Assembly: GCF_004341385.1 (NCBI RefSeq)
Contig: NZ_SLXE01000001.1
Coordinates: 124,001-188,000 of the forward strand
Length of the DNA: 64,000 nucleotides
From: Uruburuella suis
Lineage (GTDB): Bacteria > Pseudomonadota > Gammaproteobacteria > Burkholderiales > Neisseriaceae
Direction: 5' to 3'
Shown here: in pieces, positions 56,972 through 64,000 of the stretch
How the letters are laid out: every line of letters begins with the position of its first letter
Numbering within the stretch: position 1 is the first letter of the stretch
Notes under the pieces: generated by a model
The model's input: the letters and a program-made list of their open reading frames with translations, nothing else
What the model was told of the DNA's origin: nothing
Databases searched by the model: none
Program-made: the position numbers and the translations under genes

Positions 56972-57760
56972 TTAATGTGCGCTTTTGCTGCTGAGCTGGT
57001 TGCGGTATGAATACCAATACACCGCGCCGACAAACACCGCGCCGCCGATAACATTGCCGATATAAACCGACAGCATATTCCAGCCGAATTGCGTCCAGCT
57101 GATATCCGCCCCGCCCCAAATCGCTGCCGGAATCACAAACATATTGGCCACTACGTGTTGGAAGCCGATGAGCACAAAAATCATAATCGGAAACCAAATG
57201 CCTAATATTTTGCCCGACATCGACTGCGTGCCGTAGCACAACCACACGCCCATGCACACCATCCAGTTGCAGCCTATGCCCGAAACCAGCGCCCGGCCGA
57301 AATCGGCAGACACTTTGCTCTCGGCCACCGCTATGGTTTTGTGCAGAAATTCTCCTTCGGTCAGGCCGACATAATGGCCGAAAAACCAGGCCACGAAAAA
57401 AGCGCCGAGCAGATTGGCCAGGGTTACAATCAGCCAATTGCGCCCGAGCGCGGCCAATGAGATTTTCTTTGCCAGCCATGCAGCGGGCAACACCATCATA
57501 TTGCCGGTAATCAGTTCAGCGCCGCCGATTAAGATGCAGATCAGGCCGATAGGAAACACCGCTGCGCCCATCAACACGGCCAAGCCGCTCCATTCGTGCG
57601 GCATGCCGCCGACCACATGGATATAGGCCAGATAGCCCAACGAGATAAACGCGCCGCCGAGAAAGCCCAAAATGCTCAAAGAAAGCGTGCTGCATGCCGC
57701 TTTGGCCTCGCCTTTTACAATGGTGGCCTGCAAAATCTCATGTGGATATAAAGCGCTCAT
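56972..57760 (-). CDS. Formate/nitrite transporter (FocA/NirC)
   Basis: This is a 262-residue pentameric channel of the FNT family with six helices. N-terminal YPHEILQATIVKGEAKAACS, the GGAELITGNMMVLPAAWLAKK signature and VSGIGCNWMVCMGVWL are conserved; the loop histidine is in FQHVVANMFVIPAAIWGG. With pflB in the genome a formate role is likely, but nitrite transport cannot be ruled out. Start at MSALYPHE. An upstream TTGAT-N4-CTCAT resembles half an FNR site. Confidence 0.88.
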   Translation of the reverse strand: MSALYPHEILQATIVKGEAKAACSTLSLSILGFLGGAFISLGYLAYIHVVGGMPHEWSGLAVLMGAAVFPIGLICILIGGAELITGNMMVLPAAWLAKKISLAALGRNWLIVTLANLLGAFFVAWFFGHYVGLTEGEFLHKTIAVAESKVSADFGRALVSGIGCNWMVCMGVWLCYGTQSMSGKILGIWFPIMIFVLIGFQHVVANMFVIPAAIWGGADISWTQFGWNMLSVYIGNVIGGAVFVGAVYWYSYRNQLSSKSAH

Positions 57761-57944
57761 TTTTTGTTTGCCTGTGTGTGAGGTTTTTCGATGGCGCATA
57801 TTGTAAATGGTTTTCAAACCGCGATTTTGATTTAGCTCATTTTCTTGTAGGTAAATTACATTTAAGCTTGTGGCTGTTCAGACAAACCGTAAAAGCAATA
57901 ATGTGAAAAGCCGTCTGAAAAGCTTCAGACGGCTGTTTAGCAAT

Positions 57945-58030
57945 CTATCGCGAAATGAAAAATAAAGTGACATAAAGCAGATCGCACAATAATAAGGCAA
58001 GGCGCAGTAACATTTTAGATTCAGTATTAT
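57945..58030. repeat. Decayed MITE and Correia-like remnants
   Basis: TATCGCGAAATGAAAAATAA followed by AGTGACATAA resembles the left end of the TA-flanked MITE. GGCAAGGCGCAGTAACATTT to TCAGTAT resembles a decayed right half of the 103-bp family. An inverted, shortened DUS pair precedes them (57908-57938). Confidence 0.45.
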
Positions 58031-58047
58031 CTGTTTTTTCGAGCAAT

Positions 58048-58084
58048 CAAAAAAACCGCCGGGCAAGTGCCACAGCGGTTTCTG
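58048..58084 (-). terminator. Terminator of ppsA
   Basis: On the minus strand AAACCGC pairs with GCGGTTT and a T-run follows, about 25 bases after the stop. Confidence 0.7.
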
Positions 58085-58105
58085 CAAGCCTTTCAGACGG
58101 CCTGA

Positions 58106-60493
58106 TTATTGATTCAACTCTTTAGCCAGATACAGCCAAGTTTCAATCACGGTGTCGGGATTGAGCGACACGGTATCGATGCCCTCTTCCACCAACCATT
58201 TGGCAAAATCAGGATGATCCGACGGGCCTTGGCCGCAAATGCCGACATATTTATTGTGCTTGCGGCAAGCGGAAATCGCCAAGTGCAGCATTACTTTCAC
58301 CGCCGGATTGCGCTCGTCAAACGTGCTGGCAATCGGGCCGCCGCTATCGCGATCCACACCCAAAGTGAGCTGGGTCATGTCGTTGGAACCGATGGAGAAA
58401 CCGTCGAAATATTGCAGAAATTGCTCGGCCAACAAAGCATTGCTCGGCACTTCGCACATCATAATCAGGCGCAGGCCGTTTTTGCCGCGCTCGAGACCGT
58501 TGGCTTTAAGCGCTTTAATCACTTGCTCGGCTTCGCTCAGGGTGCGCACAAACGGCACCATAATCTCAACGTTGGTGAGCCCCATATCGTCGCGCACGCG
58601 TTTGAGCGCTTCGCATTCGAGCGCAAAGCAATCTTTGAAATCATCGGACACATAACGCGCCGCACCGCGGAAACCCAGCATCGGGTTTTCTTCGTGCGGC
58701 TCGTAAATATTGCCGCCGAGCAGATTGGCGTATTCGTTGGATTTGAAATCAGACATGCGCACAATGGCTTTGCGCGGATACACCGATGCGGCCAACGTGG
58801 CCACGCCCTCGGCGATTTTGTCGACATAAAAAGCCACCGGAGAAGCATAGCCGGTAATGCGTTCGTTGATTTCAGCTTGCAAATCGGCGTCTTGTTTGTC
58901 GAATTCAATCAAGGCTTTGGGGTGGATGCCGATTTGGCGGTTGATGATGAATTCCATGCGCGCCAAGCCGATGCCTTCGCTGGGCAGGCCGGCAAACGAG
59001 AAAGCCAGCTCCGGGTTGCCCACGTTCATCATGATTTTCACCGGCGATTTGGGCATTTTATCCAAAGCCACATCGGTAACTTCCACATCCAGCAAGCCTG
59101 CGTAAATCAAGCCGGTGTCGCCTTCGGCGCACGACACGGTAACTTCCTGTCCCTCGGAAAGCACGCTGGTGGCATCGCCGCAGCCCACCACGGCCGGAAT
59201 GCCCAGCTCGCGCGCAATAATGGCGGCGTGGCAGGTGCGGCCGCCGCGGTTGGTCACAATTGCCGAAGCGCGCTTCATCACCGGCTCCCAATCGGGGTCG
59301 GTCATGTCGGTAACCAAAATATCGCCCGCTTTTACGGTGTCCATTTCCGAGGCGTCTTTCACCAGGCGCACTTTGCCTTGGCCGACTTTTTGGCCGATGG
59401 CGCGACCTTCGCACAACACTTTTTTCTCGCCGTTGATCGCATAGCGGCGCAGGCTGCGACCACCCTCTTCTTGCGATTTCACGGTTTCCGGGCGCGCCTG
59501 CAGGATGTAGAGCTTGCCGTCGGTGCCGTCGCGCCCCCATTCGATGTCCATCGGGCGGCCGTAATGCTGCTCGATAATCAACGCATATTGCGCCAACTCG
59601 GCCACTTCGGCATCGCTGATAGAAAATTGCTTGCGCGCCGCCTCGTCCACATCCACCACTTGCACAGATTTACCCGCTTGCGCTTGGTCGGTGAAGGTCA
59701 TTTTAATCAGCTTGGAGCCCATGGTTTTGCGTAAAATCGCCGGTTTGCCGGCTTTCAAAGTGGGCTTGTGCACATAGAATTCATCCGGGTTGACTGCGCC
59801 TTGCACCACGGTTTCACCCAAGCCGTATGAAGAGGTGACAAACACCACTTGGTCGAAACCGCTTTCGGTGTCGATGGAAAACATCACGCCGGCCGCGCCG
59901 CTGTCGGAGCGCACCATGCGCTGCACACCAGCCGACAAAGCCACCACATCGTGGGCAAAGCCTTTGTGCACGCGGTAGGAAATGGCGCGGTCGTTATAAA
60001 GCGAGGCAAACACATGCTTCATCGCCTCTTTAACATTTTCCAAGCCATTGATATTAAGGAAGGTTTCTTGCTGGCCGGCAAAAGATGCATCGGGCAGATC
60101 TTCGGCGGTGGCTGAAGAGCGCACAGCCACGGCGATGTTTTCGCTGCCCGCATCGGCCACCATTTTATCCCATGCGGTTTTGATGTCGGCATCGAGCTGC
60201 TCGGGGAACGGGGTGTCTAAAATCCATTGGCGGATTTCTTTGCCCACGCGTGCCAACTCGATAACATCTTCCACATCCAAAGCGGCCAGCGCTGCGGAAA
60301 TACGTTCGGCCAGGCCGTTGTGTGCCAAAAAGGCGCGATAGGCTTCTGCGGTGGTGGCAAAGCCGCCGGGCACGCGCACGCCTTTTTCAGTCAGCTGACT
60401 GATCATCTCGCCCAAAGAGGCGTTTTTACCGCCCACGCTTTCCACATCGGTCATGCGCAGGTTTTCAAACCAAATCACGTAATTTGCAGCCAT
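58106..60493 (-). CDS. ppsA: Phosphoenolpyruvate synthase
   Basis: This 795-residue pyruvate, water dikinase converts pyruvate and ATP to PEP, AMP and phosphate for growth on lactate or pyruvate. An N-terminal ATP-grasp domain ([40 protein letters not shown]), the swivelling phosphohistidine domain with [22 protein letters not shown] (His near residue 421) and a C-terminal PEP-binding barrel ([25 protein letters not shown]) are present. It is divergent from its regulator ppsR. Confidence 0.97.
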   Translation of the reverse strand: MAANYVIWFENLRMTDVESVGGKNASLGEMISQLTEKGVRVPGGFATTAEAYRAFLAHNGLAERISAALAALDVEDVIELARVGKEIRQWILDTPFPEQLDADIKTAWDKMVADAGSENIAVAVRSSATAEDLPDASFAGQQETFLNINGLENVKEAMKHVFASLYNDRAISYRVHKGFAHDVVALSAGVQRMVRSDSGAAGVMFSIDTESGFDQVVFVTSSYGLGETVVQGAVNPDEFYVHKPTLKAGKPAILRKTMGSKLIKMTFTDQAQAGKSVQVVDVDEAARKQFSISDAEVAELAQYALIIEQHYGRPMDIEWGRDGTDGKLYILQARPETVKSQEEGGRSLRRYAINGEKKVLCEGRAIGQKVGQGKVRLVKDASEMDTVKAGDILVTDMTDPDWEPVMKRASAIVTNRGGRTCHAAIIARELGIPAVVGCGDATSVLSEGQEVTVSCAEGDTGLIYAGLLDVEVTDVALDKMPKSPVKIMMNVGNPELAFSFAGLPSEGIGLARMEFIINRQIGIHPKALIEFDKQDADLQAEINERITGYASPVAFYVDKIAEGVATLAASVYPRKAIVRMSDFKSNEYANLLGGNIYEPHEENPMLGFRGAARYVSDDFKDCFALECEALKRVRDDMGLTNVEIMVPFVRTLSEAEQVIKALKANGLERGKNGLRLIMMCEVPSNALLAEQFLQYFDGFSIGSNDMTQLTLGVDRDSGGPIASTFDERNPAVKVMLHLAISACRKHNKYVGICGQGPSDHPDFAKWLVEEGIDTVSLNPDTVIETWLYLAKELNQ

Positions 60494-60954
60494 TTTTAAT
60501 CCAAGCTTAAAGTCAGTTAAAAAAGAAATGAATCTCCGCCGCTATTCTAACCACAGCGGCTTGAGCTGTCATGTGTTTTATCGCGTTGCTAAAAGGCCGC
60601 GCAGTCTTGAAAATTGCGGGAAGCCGCATTTGTAGTGAAATGAAACAGATAATTCCATAGCGCTGATTTTTTGTTAATCGTTGTTAATCAGGGCTTTCAG
60701 AACTCATTAATGATTTTTCAGACGGCATTTAATGTTTTATTTATGGCATTTTCTGCCAATAATTTGAAAAATTTACACAAAAAATGGGTATTTCAATTTA
60801 TTTATTTTTATTTGTAGTGGTGTGTAGTTTTTGCGATAGGGCTTTATTCAACGGATAGGGCTTGATATGATGATAAGTGCTGAGGCCGTCTGAAACACAG
60901 CCGCCTTACTGCCGAAAATTATGACGATTATTCAGAGAAATGTGAGCTCACTTT
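60494..60954. promoter_or_regulatory. Divergent ppsA/ppsR control region
   Basis: This stretch of 461 bases is AT-rich with no gene. A candidate ppsR promoter is TTTATT (60843-60848) and TATGAT (60866-60871) with a 17-base spacer. The motif GTTAATC is repeated nine bases apart near 60674-60690, closer to ppsA. DUS copies lie at about 60717-60727 and 60882-60894. Confidence 0.4.
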
Positions 60955-61773
60955 ATGGCACGCCGCCCCGCTTTTTTTATTTCCGACCGCACCGGCCTTA
61001 CCTCCGAGAGCATGGGCGAAGCCCTGCTTGATCAGTTTGAAGGCATTAATTTCAAGCGCACCACCTATCCTTTTGTCGACACGCCCGAAAAAGCCCATGC
61101 CATGGTGCAGATTATCAACAGCGCCGCCGAGCAAAGCGGCCTGCGTCCGCTGGTGTTCAGCAGCATCATTGATAATCAGATACGCGAAATCATCAAGCTC
61201 AGCTCCGGCCTGCACTTGAGCTTTTTTGATGCTTTTCTGGGCAAAATCGAATGCGAGCTCGGCGTGGCTGCCCGCCATGCCGTGGGCCGCAACCACGGTA
61301 TCACTGACACCGAGCGCTACGATGCGCGCATGGAAGCGGTGAATTTTTCGCTCAACCACGACGACGGCATCAGCGGCAAAGATTTAAAAGATGCCGATGT
61401 GATTTTAATGGGCGTATCGCGCTCGGGCAAAACGCCCACCTGCCTTTATTTGGCGCTACAATACGGCATACGTGCCGCCAACTACCCGCTCACTCCCGAT
61501 GATTTGGAAAGCACCGATTTGCCGCGCATGGTTAAAGCCTATAAAAACAAGCTCTTCGGCCTCACCATTTTGCCCGAGCGCCTGCAAGCCATCCGCCACG
61601 AACGCCGCCCCGATTCCACTTATTCGCAGCTCAACACCTGCCGGCGCGAAGTGGCCGATGCACAGGCGATGTTCCGCCAACACGGCATTCCGTTTACCAA
61701 CACCACGGATAAATCGGTGGAAGAATTGGCGGTCAACATTATGCAGGCCTGCCAGCTGCGGCGGCGCTTTTAA
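60955..61773 (+). CDS. ppsR: PEP synthase regulatory kinase/phosphatase
   Basis: This 272-residue DUF299 (PSRP) protein uses ADP to inactivate and phosphate to reactivate PEP synthase at a threonine near the catalytic histidine. The P-loop GVSRSGKTPTCLYLA (near residue 150), FFISDRTGLTSESMGEALL at the N-terminus and the AVGRNHGITDTERYDARMEAVNF segment are conserved. Its divergent placement from ppsA confirms the target. Confidence 0.95.
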   Translation: MARRPAFFISDRTGLTSESMGEALLDQFEGINFKRTTYPFVDTPEKAHAMVQIINSAAEQSGLRPLVFSSIIDNQIREIIKLSSGLHLSFFDAFLGKIECELGVAARHAVGRNHGITDTERYDARMEAVNFSLNHDDGISGKDLKDADVILMGVSRSGKTPTCLYLALQYGIRAANYPLTPDDLESTDLPRMVKAYKNKLFGLTILPERLQAIRHERRPDSTYSQLNTCRREVADAQAMFRQHGIPFTNTTDKSVEELAVNIMQACQLRRRF

Positions 61774-61782
61774 ACCGGTGTG

Positions 61783-61835
61783 ATGCAGATAAACAGGCCG
61801 TCTGAAACGCTTTCAGACGGCCTGTTTATCTGCAT
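61783..61835. terminator. Perfect 25-bp DUS stem, ppsR/lldD
   Basis: ATGCAGATAAACAGGCCGTC and onward to GAAA pairs perfectly over 25 bases with the arm beginning TTTCAGACGGCCTGTT, leaving a CGC loop. It lies between convergent genes. Confidence 0.8.
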
Positions 61836-61857
61836 TTAAATGCAGCTTATCAAGCGA

Positions 61858-63015
61858 TTAATAAGTGCCTTTAACCAAAATATCTTCGGTGACATTGTGA
61901 ATATCGCGATGCCCGGTGAAAGCCATCGAAATATCCATTTCTTTATACAGAATTTCCAGCGCGCGGGTGACACCTTCTTCGCCGTAAGCACCCAGGCCAT
62001 AGAGGAAAGCGCGGCCGATCATGGTGCCGCGTGCGCCCAGTGCCCAGGCTTTCAGAATATCTTGGCCGCTACGGATACCGCTGTCGAGCCACACTTCGAT
62101 ATCGCTGCCCACAGCGCTCACCACATCGGGCAAGGCTTTAATGGTGGAAGGCGCACCATCGAGTTGGCGGCCGCCGTGGTTGGAAACAATCAGCGCATCG
62201 GCGCCGCTTTTTACCGCCAATTCAGCATCTTCCGGCTCCATAATGCCTTTGATAATCAGCTTGCCGCCCCACATATCTTTGATGCGGGCCACATCGTCCC
62301 AGCTCAGGCGCGGGTCGAATTGTTCGGCGGTCCAAGATGAGAGCGACGATAAATCGCCCACATTTTTGGCATGGCCGACAATATTGCGAAAGGTGCGCCG
62401 CTCGGTGTTGAGCATTTTCATGCACCATTCGGGCTTGGTGGCCAGATTGATCATATTGGCGATGGTGGGTTTGGGCGGTGCGGAGAGGCCGTTTTTGATG
62501 TCTTTGTTGCGCTGGCCGAGCACCTGCAAATCAGCGGTGAGAATCAGCGCCGAGCATTTGGCCGCTTGCGCGCGCTTGATAAGGTTTTCCATAAATTCGC
62601 GGTCGCGCATCACATAAAGCTGAAACCAAAACGGCGCACTGGTGTTTTCGGCCACATCTTCAATCGAGCAAATCGACATGGTGGAAAGCGAAAAAGGCAC
62701 GCCGAATTTTTCGGCGGCGCGCGCGGCTAAAATCTCGCCGTCGGCATGCTGCATGCCGGTGAAGCCGGTGGGCGCGATGGCCAGCGGCATTTTTACTTCT
62801 TCGCCGATCATTTTGGTGGCCAGGCTGCGGCCTTCCATATCGACCAACACGCGCTGGCGGAATTTGATGTCTTGAAAATCGCTGCTGTTGGCGCGATAAG
62901 TGCTTTCTGTCCACGAGCCTGAATCGGCATAATCGTAAAACATGCGCGGCACTTTGCGCTGCGCCACGCGGCGCAAGTCTTCGATGCAGGTCATTTTGCT
63001 CAAATCGCGTTTCAT
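61858..63015 (-). CDS. lldD: L-lactate dehydrogenase (FMN, LldD type)
   Basis: This 385-residue alpha-hydroxyacid oxidase with a TIM barrel and FMN oxidises L-lactate to pyruvate and passes electrons to the quinone pool. N-terminal CIEDLRRVAQRKVPRMFYDYADSGSW, the GFTGMQHADGEILAARAA region and the active-site SNHGGRQLDGAPSTI with catalytic His and Arg are present, followed by DSGIRSGQDILKAWALGA. With ppsA nearby it supports growth on host lactate. Confidence 0.95.
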   Translation of the reverse strand: MKRDLSKMTCIEDLRRVAQRKVPRMFYDYADSGSWTESTYRANSSDFQDIKFRQRVLVDMEGRSLATKMIGEEVKMPLAIAPTGFTGMQHADGEILAARAAEKFGVPFSLSTMSICSIEDVAENTSAPFWFQLYVMRDREFMENLIKRAQAAKCSALILTADLQVLGQRNKDIKNGLSAPPKPTIANMINLATKPEWCMKMLNTERRTFRNIVGHAKNVGDLSSLSSWTAEQFDPRLSWDDVARIKDMWGGKLIIKGIMEPEDAELAVKSGADALIVSNHGGRQLDGAPSTIKALPDVVSAVGSDIEVWLDSGIRSGQDILKAWALGARGTMIGRAFLYGLGAYGEEGVTRALEILYKEMDISMAFTGHRDIHNVTEDILVKGTY

Positions 63016-63081
63016 TTCAATCTCTCTTATCGGTTGCTGTGTATTTTATCGTTGTGCGCCGCGGTTTGTTTCTATAATAAA

Positions 63082-63115
63082 TGTTTAATGCCGTCTTACA
63101 GTTTTCAGACGGCAT
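63082..63115. repeat. Inverted DUS-like pair upstream of lldD
   Basis: ATGCCGTCT(T) and TTTCAGACGGCAT form a stem; the left copy is one or two bases off the DUS. It lies within the lldD upstream region. Confidence 0.6.
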
Positions 63116-63219
63116 TAAGATTCATATTCAAACAAAAAACGAAGCTCTATAAATTTATACCAAGCCTGCCGATAATGCAAACGCTTTTGCGGCAATATCG
63201 GCAAGGGTTTGAATGCATA

Positions 63220-63251
63220 TAAAAAGCCGCTTCTGAAAAGAAACGGCTTAG
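63220..63251 (-). terminator. Terminator of the carboxypeptidase gene
   Basis: On the minus strand AAGCCGTTTC pairs with GAAGCGGCTT and a T-run follows, 20 bases beyond the stop. Confidence 0.85.
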
Positions 63252-63270
63252 ATGGTCAAAACCGGTGTGG

Positions 63271-64000
63271 TTAATTATCGGCAAACAGATTTTTAAACCA
63301 CAACACAATGCCGTCATACATGCGGCCGAACCAGCCGGCTTCTTCCACCGCATTGAGCGCTACCACGTTTTTCTCGGCCAGCACTTGACCCTCGCTCATC
63401 ACTTTGAGTGTGCCCAGAACTTGGCCTTTCTGAATCGGTGCCACCACCGGTTGCACGGTTTCCAGCACAGGCTTGATGTTGCCGCCGCTGCCGTGCGGAA
63501 TGGTAATGTAGGCGGCTTCTAAAAAGCCCACGTTCACCGCGTTGGCCGCGCCTTTATACACTTTCACTTGTGAAATGGTTTGGCCGGCATCGTAAAGCTT
63601 GGGCGTGTCAAACGATTGCAGTGCCCAGTTGAGCAGCTTGCTGCTCTCGGCAGCGCGCGCTTCGGCGCTCTCCGTGCCCACCACCACCGACACCACGCGG
63701 CGGCCGTTGCGCTTGCTGGAAGCCACCAAATTGTAGCCCGCGCTGCTGGTGTGGCCGGTTTTCAAGCCGTCGACGCTGGCGTCGCGATAAAGCAGCAAGT
63801 TGCGGTTAGGTTGCTCGATATTATTGTATTTAAACGATTTAATCGAATAAATCGGATAATATTTGGGGAAATCATTGATGATTGCGCCGGCCAGAATCAC
63901 CAAATCGTTCACGGTGGTGAGGTGGTTTTCGCCCGGCAGGCCGGTGCTGTTGAGAAAATGCGTGCCGCTCATGCCCAAGCGCTTGGCTTCGGCATTCATC
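63271..64000 (-). CDS. D-alanyl-D-alanine carboxypeptidase, 3' part
   Basis: This is the C-terminal 242 residues of a PBP5/6-type low-molecular-mass penicillin-binding protein that trims peptidoglycan pentapeptides in the periplasm. The KTG box is in VDGLKTGHTSSAGYNLVAS; GMSGTHFLNSTGLPGENHLTT precedes it. The C-terminal PBP5 beta domain and a terminal amphipathic membrane anchor (GWFGRMYDGIVLWFKNLF) complete it. The catalytic SxxK and SxN motifs lie beyond the window edge, so the gene is cut, not broken. DacA or DacC cannot be separated here. Confidence 0.92.
   Translation of the reverse strand, partial: MNAEAKRLGMSGTHFLNSTGLPGENHLTTVNDLVILAGAIINDFPKYYPIYSIKSFKYNNIEQPNRNLLLYRDASVDGLKTGHTSSAGYNLVASSKRNGRRVVSVVVGTESAEARAAESSKLLNWALQSFDTPKLYDAGQTISQVKVYKGAANAVNVGFLEAAYITIPHGSGGNIKPVLETVQPVVAPIQKGQVLGTLKVMSEGQVLAEKNVVALNAVEEAGWFGRMYDGIVLWFKNLFADN

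Noticed and set aside
58109..59734. A 541-codon open frame opposite ppsA
   Set aside because: Same pattern: a long frame produced by codon bias of the real gene, with no recognisable domain or ribosome-binding site.

Overview
The window is chromosomal DNA from a member of the Neisseriaceae, most likely a Neisseria species outside the meningococcus/gonococcus pair. The clearest sign is the DNA uptake sequence: dozens of copies of the 12-mer AGGCCGTCTGAA (the AG-DUS dialect), with a minority of ATGCCGTCTGAA, many of them as inverted pairs behind genes where they double as terminators. Protein sequences (ribosomal protein S1, Hfq, NrdA/NrdB, FtsK), the rlmN-pilW-rodZ-ispG-hisS-yfgM-der gene order and an H.8/Lip-like lipoprotein point the same way. 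No rRNA, tRNA, CRISPR array, prophage or intact transposase was seen.

Layout. 0-11 kb: a GFA-family protein, uracil phosphoribosyltransferase, monothiol glutaredoxin, an RsmB/NOP rRNA methyltransferase, purN with a DUF3108 protein, a divergent argO/argP exporter-regulator pair, mog, methylthioinosine phosphorylase, suhB, trmJ and a DUF1853 gene. 11-20 kb: tig-clpP, slyD, the Lip-like lipoprotein, a D-2-hydroxyacid dehydrogenase, then pyruvate formate-lyase and its activase. 20-32 kb: S-formylglutathione hydrolase, recR, a frameshifted DUF1269 gene, trmA, uraA, aroA, cmk-rpsA-ihfB, zapE, ndk. 32-41 kb: the rlmN to der cluster and hfq. 41-52 kb: nrdA-nrdB-ferredoxin, an orphan MlaC, a putative porin, an aromatic/aspartate aminotransferase, an amino-acid-binding lipoprotein and three poorly known proteins. 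52-64 kb: ftsK, an ECF permease homologue, crcB, a formate channel, ppsA with its divergent regulator ppsR, L-lactate dehydrogenase and the 3' part of a D,D-carboxypeptidase gene cut by the window end.

Most genes are housekeeping. Functional threads are pyruvate/formate/lactate metabolism (pflB, pflA, focA-type channel, ppsA/ppsR, lldD), nucleotide metabolism (upp, uraA, purN, cmk, ndk, nrdAB) and RNA modification (RsmB/NOP, trmJ, trmA, rlmN).

The unusual content is between the genes. Three small non-autonomous repeat families recur. (1) A 103-104 bp element has ends ATACCAATYC/GRATTGGTAT and a core resembling the Correia element of Neisseria. (2) A 157 bp element begins GGTCTGTTCAC and is flanked by CTAG, probably an IS5-group MITE. 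(3) A roughly 150 bp TA-flanked element has a GTAGGTTGGGTT hairpin. They are inserted into one another at 0.7-0.9, 13.5 and 49.1 kb, and several sit directly on stop codons. DUS copies are also built into coding sequences, gene junctions and at least one promoter spacer.
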